In this document: in pieces, positions 13,657 to 25,298 of the stretch | How positions within the stretch are numbered: position 1 is the stretch's first letter | Layout of the letters: each line of letters starts with the position of its first letter | NCBI GenBank assembly: GCA_964036665.1 | Contig: OZ038528.1 | Location: 23,175,245-23,239,244 of the forward strand | Direction: 5' to 3' | DNA: 64,000 nt | Source of the DNA: Gordius sp. MW1 | Taxonomy: Eukaryota > Nematomorpha > Gordioida > Gordea > Gordiidae | Translations under genes and position numbers: made by a program | The notes under the pieces: generated by a model | What the model was told of the DNA's origin: nothing | The model's database searches: none | Seen by the model: only the letters and a program-made list of their open reading frames with translations

Positions 13657-13892
13657 GGGCTAAATTCTGAAACTAGGGGCCCGATTCGCGCGAAACTTTA
13701 CCCGTAGGTTCCCAGGGCGGCCAGGGGTAAAATAGCTTTTGCAGAATCCTAAAATTCCTTTTAGTTTTAAAAAAGGGCTAAATTCTGAAACTACCAGCCC
13801 GATTCGCGCGAAAATTTAGCCGTAGTTGCCCAGGGCGGCCAGGGGTAAAATAGCTTTTTCAGATTCCTAAAATACCTTTTCGTTTTAAATAT
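13657..13892. repeat. Tandem duplication, 118-bp unit
   Basis: Two copies start at 13657 and 13775 with GGGCTAAATTCTGAAACTA. They are less AT-rich than the surroundings (CCCGATTCGCGCGAAA and CCCAGGGCGGCCAGGGG blocks). Just upstream lies TCTATATATATAAAG followed by GTATGTATGTATGT, a layout reminiscent of some Helitron-related repeats. No 3' hairpin or CTRR end was found, so no class is assigned. Confidence 0.75.
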
Positions 13893-14769
13893 CGGACATT
13901 TCCCTTCCAGTTTCATTTATAGCATCATATACAATAATAACGTCATACATACAAGACTGAAGTTTTCTCGAATTAGATATTTAAAAGTATAATAAAAATG
14001 TTACAGTAAACGGTCAAAATTATTGGGGTTTAACAAACTATTTAAATTAAATAAATAAAATTTAAATTATGCAATTTTTGCCATTATTATCACGTTGTCG
14101 ATCATAGAAGCATATTTTTAATAATTATCCATCCTTCAATTAATTATTTTATTATATTTAAGAAAATTGTATTTCAAATAAATCAGCTAACTATAAAAAT
14201 AAAAGATTGGAAAGAACGTCCTCGCTGAGGCTTTCCCTGTGCCAAATAACACTACAATTTAAATAAAACTTCTGCTAAAAAAATATCCCCGAACACTTAT
14301 AGTAAGTTAGTTAATTTGCCAGACATAATGTATATGGCAAAACAACGTTTGCCGCGCTTAACTAGTTACTTATAAAAAAGGGATTCTATAGTAAATTTAA
14401 AAGCGTGTTTAAACATTAAAAAAAACTAATTTATTAATTAACTTATTTACTAAATTTAGCTTGAGTAGCTTCCTTCGTTATTTTTAAAATTGAAATGACT
14501 TTTTATACAAAAAATCAAGATTATAAATTTCTTTTTCCTTTAAATCACTCACTGGGGCCAAAATTTGTAAAATAAGTGTTAAAATTGTAGCTTTTCATCT
14601 AAAACTTATTTATTAAGGAAATTGATTATTTCTTTCAGCGCAATATTAACAAGAATCATTTTTATATCATTGTGTTTTTCCATGCGGTTTGTAAATGGGG
14701 GTCTGCCTACGCCATTGCTACATATTAACCAAATTTTCATGCTATTACGCCATTACAAACGTAGCCTTA
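13893..14769. other. Intergenic DNA, no gene seen
   Basis: AT-rich, with no coding or RNA feature supportable. Confidence 0.5.
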
Positions 14770-14960
14770 GGGCCCGTCTTAATATACGCTTCAACTTCAT
14801 GACGTCATATTTTTGTTTGTCTAATATGCGATATTCTTGTCGCGGAATCAACAATTTTAGTTTAGTTACTATGTGAATATGCATTAATTAGCGTAATTAA
14901 AGAATAAATATTTGTTTTATTAGCAAAAACACAAAAACAGAGCAAAAATATGCGCTGTTT
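14770..14960 (+). mobile_element. Harbinger-like MITE, right end decayed
   Basis: After TTA the sequence starts GGGCCCGTCTTAATATACG. It runs parallel to the better-preserved copy at 61534-61759 through the block ATTTTTGTTTGTCT and beyond. The right inverted end is not recognisable, so the end coordinate is approximate. Confidence 0.6.
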
Positions 14961-15102
14961 TTTAGCGTTTGGGCTATTTGGCCATAGCTACACTTACAAT
15001 TTATTTTAGTATGCGCAGCCCTATTGAAAAATGCATTTTAAACAATTACCATTATGAACACGTTCGGTAATGTGTTTGCTACGGGGCAAGAACAGCCATT
15101 TG

Positions 15103-15262
15103 CATGGGCGTGGCCAGGGGGAGGCAGAAAGGAGCAACTGCCTCCCCTAAATTTAAAAATTCGTTAAAGATTATTAAAATTATATCCAAAATCGTTAAAA
15201 ATTGTTATATTTCCCCTCCCTAAATCATTCCTGCCCCCCTCTAATTTAAATGCTGGCCCATG
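15103..15262 (+). mobile_element. hAT-type MITE (CATGGGCGTGGCC), 8-bp TSD
   Basis: A 160-bp element with inverted termini CATGGGCGTGGCCAGG and TGCTGGCCCATG. Flanks GCCATTTG (15095-15102) and GCCGTTTG (15263-15270) match at 7 of 8 positions. Non-coding, with purine-rich and pyrimidine-rich blocks. Confidence 0.85.
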
Positions 15263-15270
15263 GCCGTTTG

Positions 15271-16002
15271 TGAAGCAACACGAATGACAAATGTAACACC
15301 TTTTTTGAGGGTGCATCCTTTTACATAAGTGTCATATTATTTAAAACCTTATGTTTTAATCTAAAATTTAGGTACACTCATTGTATTAATATAAGAATTC
15401 AAATTAATGTTTATATAGATGACATTTGCAAAATTATTCGTCATGCAAATATTTTTAAGGTTTCAAGTTAAAGTGGAGTGGATATTAGCATCAAAGTACT
15501 CAACAATTTAAATGAAAAAACTTTTTTCAATATTAATTTAGTTATAAGTTAAATTTTTAGTAGCATAAAAATAAAAACTATATATAAAATTGTATCTAGC
15601 ACTTATCTAATTTTATTGACAAAGTTTGCTGGAAACTTCTACTAGTTAATGTCGGTCCTTGAATGTGTTAAATAACCAATTTAGTATAAAATGCATATTT
15701 TATTAACCATAAATTGCACTACAAATTATTTATATAATATTAAAAATTTATAGGATGAACACTCATTTTAATAGATTTGGAATTTTAACCCAGGTGGGAA
15801 AGATTTTTGCACTTCATCACGTTTGCTTTTTTGCTTAAAGTTAAATTTCTAAGCAAATATCTCTCACACCGCCATGCCTAATGTATTAATAGTATTAACC
15901 TAATCATTCATCTTAACATTATGATTTAGCTGGACCTAAGTTATGAAAATGTTTAAACAATATATTTTTCCCACTTTGCATTAATAAGGATTGCAATTTG
16001 AC
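15271..16002. other. Intergenic DNA, no gene seen
   Basis: AT-rich with no supportable gene. It leads up to the 8-bp target AATATTTG at 16003-16010 used by the next element. Confidence 0.5.
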
Positions 16003-16831
16003 AATATTTGCATGGGGGCCTAGGCTATGTATTCTCGATTCAGAGTGATAAATAACAAAACGTAAAACGCATTTCTTAAACGTTCCATTCCCGAGCGCAA
16101 TCATCGCGTTCGTTAATTTGTGTGTTATTGTTTACAAATTTTTTAAATTCGCCATTTTTGCTGTTCTAATCCATATGGTAACAACAACATTTTGTGGCAA
16201 TATAAAGGTATGATAAATAGATATATTAACTATTTTCCTAGATAAATAATTTTGAATTTTTAATCTTTTCAAACAAGATTTGTTCATTAATTTAACATTT
16301 TGTGGCAATAAAAAGGTATGATAAATAGGTATATTAACTATTTTCCTAGATAAATAATTTTGAATTATTTTCTTAGATCAGTTGCAAAAGAGGTGGGAAA
16401 AATACATCAACCATTCAAAAATTCAACATATTTGTCTCATTTACTAAAACATCAATCAATAGTTGATTCAAATACATCAATCATTCAAATGTTCCACATA
16501 TTTGTCTCATTTAATAAAACATCAATAAATAGTTGATTAACCATTGTATTTAAGAATTTATAACATATATCTAATAGGTTTTTTTAATGAGGTTGGAAAC
16601 CTTATTTGTTATCCGTGTAATACAATAAACCTTGTGTTGTTGCTTATATTATTGTTGTTAGTGTTTCAACATATTAATACTATTTGTGAGTCAGGGAGAG
16701 TTACAATTATTAATTGCTATGCAATTTATATTGATAAGAATGACCATTTAAGTATTTTATCAAATTTATAATATGATTTTCATTAGAAATCATTAGTATA
16801 ACAATTTACAATTTTGCATACATATTCTGAC

Positions 16832-19132
16832 TAGTGATGGTAATTTGCTCCAGTGAGCATTGCTCACTGTGAGCTCTGTCCCCTCACAAGCACTGTGTAT
16901 CCTACTCTACTCATGAGTAGGATACAGTACCAGATGAAAATGCTGGAGAGGCGAAGGGGTAGTAGCAAAAAGTAACTCATGTTTAGAGCTATGTGCCTGA
17001 GCAGCATTATAAGTTAACTAACAACTTTAATATCAGCAGATGCTATGAGCAAGCAGTTTCTCTAAATTGCTCATAGCATCTCATATCACATTATAATGTG
17101 TTGTTTTGTTTTAATACATTCTGTTGTTCAAGAATAATATGGCTATTTGCATGGGCGTAAGTAGGATTTCCTCAAAGGGGGGGGGTATCAAATTTGTAAG
17201 ATGACAATTTTAAAATGGTTTAAATTATATATTTTATCGTTTTTAAGAACAGGTGTCAATGTTATAATTTTATTAAATGTGCGAACTAATTTTTTTGCAA
17301 TTTTCTTTATATATGACTAAAATATGTTTAATGATATTAAAATTTATTTTTTCACATGCCCAAAAATTTTATAAAAATTTATTTAATTATAAAATTTTGA
17401 ATTTTCTGTCACACCCAGGTGTGACAATTTTAATATGGTTTAAATTTATATTTTATTGTTTTTAACAGGTGTCAATGTTATAATTTTATTAAATGTGCGA
17501 ACTAATTTTTTTTGCAGTTTTCTTTATATATGACTAAAATATGTTTAATGATATTAAAATTTATTTTTTATACATGCCCAAAAATTTTATAAAAATTTAT
17601 TTAATTTGAATTTACTGTCACACCCAGGTGGTAATAATTTTTTTGACAATTTTAATATGGTTTAAATTTATATTTTATTGTTTTTAAGAACAGGTGTCAA
17701 TGTTATGATTTTATTTAATGTGCGAACTAATCCTTTTTTTTCGATTTTCATCATATGTATCTAAAATGATTTTTAAAATTTATTTTTTATAAATGGCGAA
17801 ATTATTTTTTATTATATAAATATTTTTTGTGACATTCTTAATATGACTTAATGTTTCTAAATTTATATTTACTAATATTTTTCGTCCAGGTCACAATGCA
17901 AAGTTTTATAAAAGGTGGGAAATTTTGCTTTATAGAATATTCTACATAGATAGCTAAAATCTGTTTCATGATTTAAAAATTTACGCCTTTATACATGCCA
18001 AAAATATGTTGATTGCTTTAAATATAAATTTTTGAATATTCTGTCTCACCCAAATGCTAAATTTTTTGACATTTTTAATATGGTTTTTTAACCCAGGTTA
18101 CAATGTTATAATTATATTAAAGGTGCGAACTTTTTTTTTCTCGGGTTTCATTATATGTATCTAACTAAAATGATTTTTAAGATTTATTTTTTATAAATGG
18201 CGAAATTATGTTTTATTGTATAAATATTTATTTTGACATTTTTAATATGTAATGTTTCTAAATTTATATTTAATAAGATTTTTAGTTCAGGTCACAATGC
18301 AAAGTTTTATAAAAGGTTATAAAAGGTGGGAAATTTTGCTTTATAGAATATTCTACATAGATAGCTAAAATCTGTTTGATGATTTCAAAATTTACGTTTA
18401 TATATGCCAAAAATATGTTTTATTGCTTTAAATATAAATTTTTGAATATTCTGTCTTACCCAAATGCTAGTAAAGTTTTTGACATTTTTAATATGGTTTT
18501 TTAACCCAGGTTACAAGGTGATAGTTTTATTAAAGGTGTGAATTTATTTTTTTGGCAAACGATTTTGAAGTTTATTGTTTAAAACATGACAAAAATATTT
18601 TTATTTACATATATTTTATTTAGATGTCTTATATCTTTTTTTAGTTCAAATTAAAGTATTGACACCAAATCAGCATTATTATTTTATTAGATCTCACCAA
18701 ATATACACATAAATTACAACTAATAAATGGGGAGAGAGGAGGACTTTTTAAAATAAGAATATGAATAACAACGTTTCATGCTATGCCTATTATGAGAGAT
18801 AGGGAAGAGGGGATAGGCGATATGTCACATAAGACATAAGTAATTAACACATTTGCTGAGCAGATTAATTGCGATATGTCACATAATTAATTAACACATT
18901 CGTTGAGCAAAATGGATGAGCAACTTGCTATCAGCAATTGCTCCTACAAAACTACTTTTATTTAAAGTTGTAAACAAGCTAATATTCCTACTGCTTGAGC
19001 TTGTATTTGCTGTTACAACTTAACATCTTGAGCATTTTACCTCTCTTGATGACAAAGCTCCTGCGTCAGAGCACATATGCTAGATATGTGTTTACGTCCA
19101 AGTCGGAGCGTTCGAGCAACTTTACAACTATA
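16832..19132. mobile_element. hAT-like element nested in the MULE-like element
   Basis: Left end TAGTGATGGTAATTTGCTCC and right end GAGCAACTTTACAACTATA are weakly inverted. Flanking 8-bp TSDs ATTCTGAC at 16824-16831 and 19133-19140 are perfect. Subterminal regions are full of short GAGCA/TGCTC-type words. The centre holds a degenerate tandem array (17190-18560) and the left end of another CATGGGCGTA MITE near 17154. No transposase frame. Confidence 0.8.
17190..18560. repeat. Degenerate tandem array, about 190-225-bp units
   Basis: About seven diverged units recur, marked by CAGGTGTCAATGTTATAATT-type blocks (near 17250, 17467, 17693) and by CAGGTCACAATGCAAAG or CAGGTTACAATG blocks (near 17887, 18095, 18290, 18505). 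The later units alternate between two sub-types. Very AT-rich and non-coding. Confidence 0.75.
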
Positions 19133-19329
19133 ATTCTGACAAATCCTTAAATATTAGTTTGTAAAAATCTGAATACATTTATACATATTTCATTAAGAGT
19201 CACATAATATAAGTGCTGTTTTCTTATTTTAAGAGTTAATTGGTAGTATTAGAATTCCTGTATGTTCTAAAAGTGCAAAAGCTTTGTGCCAACAATTTAT
19301 TAATTCTATTTTCAAAACTTATTTTTTAA

Positions 19330-19545
19330 ATGTTATAATCTAAAAGTTACTCAAGATAGTTACCAACAATCTTCTATTTCATTTTTTATAAAAGGCACAT
19401 ATAAAAATGTCAAAAGCATTTTCAATATTTTTTACCTGATGTCATAACCTAAAAGTTACTCAAGATATTACCAACAATCTTCTATTTCATTTTTTATAAA
19501 ATGCACGTATAAAAATGTCAAAAGCATTTTCAAATCTAATTTTTT
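19330..19545. repeat. Tandem duplication, about 109-bp unit
   Basis: The block TAAAAGTTACTCAAGATA occurs at 19341 and 19450, each followed by ACCAACAATCTTCTATTTC and later AATGTCAAAAGCATTTTC. It lies in the inner part of the MULE-like element. Confidence 0.8.
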
Positions 19546-20024
19546 ATAACATGCTATCTTAAAAAATACAGTTTATTTAAATTTGAGCCAAATTCAGCAA
19601 ACCTTTTAGGAAATTTATTGAATTTCTAAAAAAACAACACTCAAATATGTCAGCTGCAGTTTATTATTTTTAAACAATAAGAAACAATGGTGAATCAACT
19701 ATTGATTGATGTTTTAGTAAATAAGACAAATATGTTGAACATTTGAATGGTTGATGTATTTTTCCCACCTCTTTTGCAACTGATCTAAGAAAATAATTAA
19801 AAATTATTTATCTAGGAAAATAGTTAATATATCAATTTATCATACCTTTTTATTGCCACAAAATGTTGAATAAATGAACAAATCTTGTTTGAAAAGATTA
19901 AAAATTCAAAATTATTTATCTAGGAAAATAGTTAATATATCTATTTATCATACCTTTCTTTTCCCACAAAATGTTGTTGTTACCATATGAATTAGAACAA
20001 GCAAAAATGGCGAATTAAAAAAAA

Positions 20025-20250
20025 TGTAAACAATAACACACAAATTAACGAACGCGATGATTGCGCTCGGGAATGGAACGTTTAAAAAATGCGTTTTACG
20101 TTTTGTTATTTATCACTCTGAATCGAGAATACAAAAAATGTAAACAATAACACACAAATTAACGAACGCGATGATTGCGCTCGGGAATGGAACGTTTAAA
20201 AAATGCGTTTTACGTTTTGTTATTTATCACTCTGAATCGAGAATACATAG
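20025..20250. repeat. 114-bp terminal duplication in the right TIR
   Basis: The outermost part of the right inverted repeat is present twice (starting at 20025 and 20139 with TGTAAACAATAACACAC). The left TIR has a single copy (16025-16137, reversed). The duplication arose on one side only. Confidence 0.85.
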
Positions 20251-20431
20251 CCTAGGCCTTTGCATGGGCGTAGCCAGGTTTTGGATTAGGGGGGGGGGGG
20301 GGGGTTTAACGTTTAAAAGTTCAAATAGGGGGGGGGGCAAAACGTAATTTTTTTTTAATTTTTAAGGGTTTTTGCATTGAAATTTTTTTTTTCTCGCCAT
20401 TTAGGGGGGGGGGGGCGGCCATGAATATTTG

Positions 20432-21082
20432 CATTAACAGACAGATCTTTTGAAGACAGTAAAATCTCCTCTTCGTTCATTTTACTTTGTTTGGTTGGTA
20501 TTAAAATTTCTTCATTTTAAAAGATAAATTTAAAATGTCATTAAAATACATAATATATGGTTGTGCACTGAATAAGAATTTTTAAGAACAAATAAATAGT
20601 TGTTCTCAATTAAAATAGCCTAGGACATGAAGCTTATGCAATTATTTATTCTTGTAAAGTTATTGTTATGCCTGTGGAATTTCTTTTATGCTTCTTCCCC
20701 TCAGATAAAGGAATATTTTATAGATTTTTATTTAAGTCTTGTTATAATATCTTGAGGATGTTGTTTTATGGAGGGTTGCTGTATAGTAATTGATTCAAAA
20801 TGTCAGAAGATTTCTTACTATAGCATTCATAGATATAAAAAAAAATTTGATCACCGTCTTTATACAAATGAGAATTGCCTTAATACGAATATATATATTA
20901 TATAATATATAAAAAGTATCACATGAGTAAAATACATTTAGTTAACAAATCTAAGATATATTGCATTGCAATAAAAACTTAATAAATCCCATAATTAAAC
21001 AAAGAAAAATTTGCGATATTTACTTGTAAACAACGATATCATAATGCAGAACATTTGTTGATCGAAAAATGGTTATTCCGAT
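20432..21082. other. Intergenic DNA, no gene seen
   Basis: AT-rich, with no coding region or RNA gene supportable. Confidence 0.5.
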
Positions 21083-22046
21083 CAGAGGTCAGATTTGTTA
21101 GAATTTTTCAGCCCGAACCCGGCCCGGCCCGATTTTATAATTAATCTGCCCGCCCGAGCCCGCCCGAACCCATCTAAGTGTCCGCCCGGGCCCGCCCGAA
21201 TCGTTAAAGCTGCCCGAATTGCCCGGCCCGAAATATTAAATTTGCCCGTTAGTCCCGAATTTGTGAGGTCGCAAACAGAGGTCGGATTTGTTAAAATTTT
21301 TCTGCCCAAACCCGGCCAGGTCTAAATTTTTAACTAAATTCCCCGCCTGAACCCTTCTAAGTGTCCGCTCAGCCATGCCCAAACCATTAGAGCTGCCCGG
21401 CCTTATTAATAAAATTTGCCCGTTAGACTAGAAACTATCCAATCCCAAAATCTTTTAACCACTATTACAAAATAAGCATTAAATAATGGCATATTGTTCA
21501 GAACAAAGATGACAATATTTTATTATTCATAATTATTATGTAAAAATAACAAATCGTCGACAATTTCCGGGGATAATCTTGTGCGCCTTTCCTCTATTAA
21601 TCTTCCTGCGATAGAGAAACTTCTTTCACTTGCAGCACTCGTCGCCGGGATGGCAAAGAGTATTTTTGTTAATCTTGCTAATTTAGGATACCTAAAATAG
21701 TTATAATTTTAGATAACTTTAATGTGACTTGTTTTCTTTATTTTTCCACCATATTAAAAGGGAAAATTTTTCATCCACGTCCTTGTCTAAAACATCATTC
21801 AAGTATGAATTGATCTCATCTAATGCTGTATCATCTTCATCATCAGCCCATAGCGAATTTTTCTTTTTTCGAGGAAAATCAATTTGATAAAATTTTTGGC
21901 ATGCCCGAATTGCCCGAATCTTATCAGCGTGCCCGCCCGGGCCCGTCCGAAAAGTAAAACTTAAGACAGTTGCCCGGCCCGGCCCGGCCCGTGGGCCGGG
22001 CCGGGCGGGCCGGGCAGCGGGCCGGGCCGGGCATTTCTGACCTCTG
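21083..22046 (-). mobile_element. hAT element relic with CCCGGCCCGG subterminal repeats
   Basis: Termini CAGAGGTCAGATTTG and ATTTCTGACCTCTG are inverted. Subterminal blocks are runs of GCCCGG, unusually GC-rich here. The flanks share TTCCGAT with a small offset (near 21076-21082 and 22050-22056), so the TSD is imperfect. The minus strand keeps the end of a hAT transposase (21546-21700). Most of the transposase gene is gone. Confidence 0.82.
21546..21700 (-). pseudogene. hAT transposase C-terminal dimerisation domain, remnant
   Basis: The minus strand reads YPKLARLTKILFAIPATSAA, then SERSFSIAGRLIEERR, then LSPEIVDDLLF. This is the hallmark C-terminal dimerisation block of hAT transposases (the ATSAASERSFS core). 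Only about 50 residues are present and no DDE-domain region is visible between the element's ends, so it is a fragment. Confidence 0.88.
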
Positions 22047-22253
22047 AATTTCCGATACGTTTTTAAAAATGGTTGCGCTTACTAAAATAAATGGTAAGTC
22101 TAGCCATCGCAGTCCTAGCTTCATTCTATCCATCATATCGGGACCGGGTCAAAACCGCAGAAAAAAAACAGCAGAATTGGTCAGAACTGATCAAGACTGG
22201 TCAGAACTGGTCAAGATTGAACATCTGTTTATTGATATGATGAATTAAAATGT

Positions 22254-22756
22254 AAGTTTTAACCTATCTTTTATTCATAATTTATATTATAGATGTTGTA
22301 TACTAATACTTCCATGGATATCATATTATATTTACAATTTTGGAAATAAAGGAAATAGAATTAAAAGTTTTAACCTAAAATTCTATTCATAATTTATATT
22401 AAAGATGTTAAATACTAATACTTCCATGGATATGATATTATATTTATAATTTTGGAAATAAAGGAAATAGAATTTAAGTTTTAACCTATCTTTTATTCAT
22501 AATTTATATTATAGATGTTGAATACTAATACTTCCATGGATATGATATTATTTTTACAATTTTGGAAATAAAGGAAATAGAATTTAAGTTTTAACCTATC
22601 TTTTATTCATAGTTTATATTATAGATGTTGAATACTAATACTTCCATGGATATGATATTATTTTTACAATTTTGGAAATAAAGGAAATAGAATTTAAGTT
22701 TTAACCTATCTTTTATTCAAGTTTATATTATAGATGTTGAATACTAATACTTCCAT
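22254..22756. repeat. Tandem array, about 110-bp unit, 4.6 copies
   Basis: The unit start AAGTTTTAACCTA recurs at 22254, 22365, 22476, 22586 and 22696, giving a 110-111-bp period. Each unit contains CTAATACTTCCATGGATAT. The copies are very similar, so expansion was recent. It lies just inside the left end of the MULE relic. Confidence 0.92.
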
Positions 22757-23005
22757 CTTAGATTGGTGAGGAGGGTTAGTGTTTTAGGTCGGGGTTAGTG
22801 TTTAGGTTAGGGTTAGTGTTTTAGGTCAGGGTTAGGGTTATATTGATTATCTAAAAGTCATATTATTCTGCTACTTTTTAATCCTGCTACTTTGACCCTT
22901 TAAAATGTTTTGCCTTTACACTCATTTAAGTTTTTTTTATAAATATTTACTAGATTATAACAGACCAATTTTATTAATATTTACTAAATTATAACAGACA
23001 AATAA

Positions 23006-23429
23006 TCAAGTGGTAATAATATTTAACATTGCATCTCTTTCTTTATATTTTAGATAACATGATATTGTTTTTAGAAATTGAGATGGGTCTATTTCACTGT
23101 TAGTATAATGTTCTTTTAAATTATTGATACAAGATTCTTTGTTGATTTCTTTCTTAGATTTTGGGTTTATTGTTTTTCCTTGGTTTATTTTATAGATATT
23201 TGAGTTAGTTTCTTTCTGTATCTTTTTGAGATAATCAATAAATTGATAAATATTGGGTCTGATAATTTTTACCCGTATTAGCTTTGATGTAAGAATATTG
23301 ACCAAGGGTCAGTTCCTGCCCACTTCTTGAAGATTTTTTAAATTCTAACCAAATATGCATTAAAATCATATTTTGTATATTTATTCTCTTCTTGCTCAAA
23401 AATGAGACAAATTCTTTAAAATAAGACAT
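23006..23429 (-). pseudogene. Possible MULE transposase C-terminal fragment
   Basis: Two overlapping minus-strand frames give a lysine-rich text with HIWLEFKK..., then IYQFIDYLKKIQKETNSNIY, then NPKSKKE, then LKTISCYLKYK. The spacing resembles the tail of Mutator-like transposases (a helix 'W-x-FI-x-x-LKK-x-Q', a basic linker, then a short final helix). At least one frameshift separates the frames. The assignment leans on the 10-bp TSD and is tentative. Confidence 0.5.
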
Positions 23430-23563
23430 GAAAATAACAATTAAATATATGCTGTTTTGTCGTATAATTCTAAAATGTCTATGCGCTTCGCATTTTCGAT
23501 CCCCCCGACTTTTTCTGCTATTTTTTCATAATTCTGCTATTTTGACCCCGATTCCATCATATC

Positions 23564-24446
23564 TACTTCCTTTGAGGATTTGCAATAACTCAATTTAGGT
23601 AACTTAGTTATAGACTTATATAATTGCCATAATTGTTTTTTGACCAATATATACTATGTATTGGCTTTACATAATGGTATAGAAATGTTTGTGAGAGTTA
23701 TTGTTATTCACTTGTTAACAATATAGTAATAAAACCACATTTTATATTTATAGAAAATCAAAAAGCGTTAAAGAAACTGTTGCATTTGAATTTATTGTAG
23801 ATCGATTTTTATTGAGGTGAAAGATTTTTATTAAATTATTTACCAGAATAGTTATATAGTTACTTTTTATTAATATTTGCTGTAAAATAAATGAAATTTT
23901 TAATTTTCAGTAAAATAAACTATTAATTTTGTTTAATTTACTTCAATTTTCTTTATATATATTTAATAATATGTTGACTAGTATTTTAAGTAATGCTACT
24001 TGACCTTATCTAAAAGAATATGACTTAAAGCTATAAAATGATGCGAGATTTTTAATTAGTTGTTTAAGCTAAGTAGGATTTTTGATTTTGTCTGCATTTT
24101 AAATATTTTTGTTATAGAAAAATATTTAAATAGTATATCTAAATTATATATATTAGTTGTCTTATATATTTTTACAATATGAAAAAAACTGGTTTATAAG
24201 TAATGTTGTAGGAAATTAATAGCAAATTAATTAAATTTTAAAAAAAAATAATATAATTATAAAGTTTAGATTAATCTTCTAATTTAACACTATTTTCCCT
24301 TAGTACTACAAAACAAATCTTCTATAGTAGTTTTAATATTAAAAAAATGACTATTTTTAGTTTATACATTAGTTATGTAAAAATTAGTGTTGGCAGTTTA
24401 CTTGTATAGATATAAATATTATATTAAAATGAGAGATGTGACTATA
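23564..24446. other. Intergenic DNA, no gene seen
   Basis: AT-rich, with no supportable feature until the 4.2-kb transposon's left end. Confidence 0.5.
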
Positions 24447-25241
24447 GGGACATTCCATGTCAAATCGATCATAAAAAGACGTTTTTAACCCGACCCCCTC
24501 AGAATTTTATAAAATTTGGTGGAAATGTTAAAACTAGTAAAATTATTAATTTCCGAAAATTTTAGCTCATTTGGGCCACTACCTTTCGAGTTATGGGCGC
24601 TCAAAGGTCGAAAATCGGCCATTTAAAAAATCGGGTTGTGACGCTATATTCAATAAAATTCATAAGTTATTGGCCCCCAAATCATAGAATCTTGTTGTAG
24701 TAATAGGTAAGACCTATCTTCATAGAAAAAAAATTTAAAAATTTTTTTTTGTCGATTGGTCATCTCATAATGGTCGAAATGGCCAAAATGGCATAATTAC
24801 TGTTGAACCCTCTCAAATCGTTTCAAATTTGAGACAAATGTTTTATACTACCTATTAATCAAATTAAATAAAAGAGAAAGTTGGGCGGCCATCTTGAAGT
24901 GGTCATAAATTGCTAGAAATGGTATTTTATTTATTTGGCGCCAAAATGGATCTCTAAATATGTTTTTTTGCTCATTTAGCCTTCATATAATTTTAATATA
25001 TCTATGATGCAAATATTTTTGCTATATATTAACACCCCCCCCCCCCCCCCCCACCCGCCATATTCCCTATCAATTACAATCAATATAGCGAGTGATTATT
25101 CTTCCCCGAATATGCTATAAATTAAAAAAAATTAAAAATAAACAGGTTTGTAAAATAGCCTAAAATAATTTACTTCAATATAGTTGTAGATACAAGTAGA
25201 TATTTATTGATTTTTATTCGACATGTAATAATAAATATTTA
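24447..25241. repeat. Left terminal inverted repeat (about 795 bp)
   Basis: It pairs with 27879-28656. Shared blocks include the AGAATTTTATAAAATT segment, the GGCGCCAAA segment and a C-run before ACCCGCCATATTCCC. The two arms differ by scattered substitutions and by homopolymer length. Confidence 0.9.
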
Positions 25242-25298
25242 TAATAAAAGTATGACGGAGTGCATGTTTTCAAGAGCCTATAAAAAATTAATTTATCA

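Larger units (their letters stand above)
16017..20258. mobile_element. MULE-like non-autonomous element, long TIRs, 10-bp TSD
   Basis: Ends GGCCTAGGCTATGTATTC and GAATACATAGCCTAGGCC are inverted. Perfect 10-bp repeats TTTGCATGGG flank it (16007-16016 and 20259-20268), the size expected for Mutator-like insertions. The inverted repeats extend inward about 0.5 kb (to about 16540 and from about 19684). No transposase frame is left. A 2.3-kb hAT-like element sits inside (16832-19132), so the original was about 1.9 kb, mostly terminal repeat. Confidence 0.82.
16011..20423 (+). mobile_element. hAT-type MITE split by a 4.2-kb insertion
   Basis: The MITE's first bases CATGGG lie at 16011-16016. The rest, starting again with CATGGGCGTAGCCAGG, lies at 20263-20423 and ends GGCGGCCATG. 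Perfect 8-bp TSDs AATATTTG flank the split pair at 16003-16010 and 20424-20431. The interruption is exactly the element at 16017-20258 plus its own duplicated target. MITE length without the insert is about 160 bp, like its relatives. Confidence 0.88.
22140..23553 (-). mobile_element. MULE relic with perfect 10-bp TSD
   Basis: Perfect 10-bp direct repeats CCATCATATC flank the element (22130-22139 and 23554-23563). The ends carry related inverted sequence, left GGGTCAAAACCGCAGAAA and right (reverse complement) GGGGTCAAAATAGCAGAA. The interior holds a tandem array and, on the minus strand, a fragment resembling a MULE transposase C-terminus. Confidence 0.78.

Noticed and set aside
13604-13660. 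Helitron 5' end (TCTATATATATAA and GTATGTATGT)
   Set aside because: No CTRR hairpin end, Rep/helicase sequence or insertion between A and T could be shown.
16544-16771. A 75-codon plus-strand frame with hydrophobic text
   Set aside because: It is in AT-rich MULE-like element sequence and overlaps the inner edge of the inverted repeat; no supporting feature.
21082-22136. Open frames rich in Pro, Arg, Ala and Gly on both strands
   Set aside because: They are translations of the CCCGGCCCGG subterminal repeats of a hAT relic, not genes.
22254-22756. CRISPR-like regular repeats
   Set aside because: The units are contiguous 110-bp tandem repeats without unique spacers, in eukaryotic DNA.
22770-22850. 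TTAGGG-like words suggesting interstitial telomere repeat
   Set aside because: The words are irregular (GGTTAGTG, TTTAGGTTAGGG) and cover under 80 bp inside a MULE relic; no regular hexamer array.
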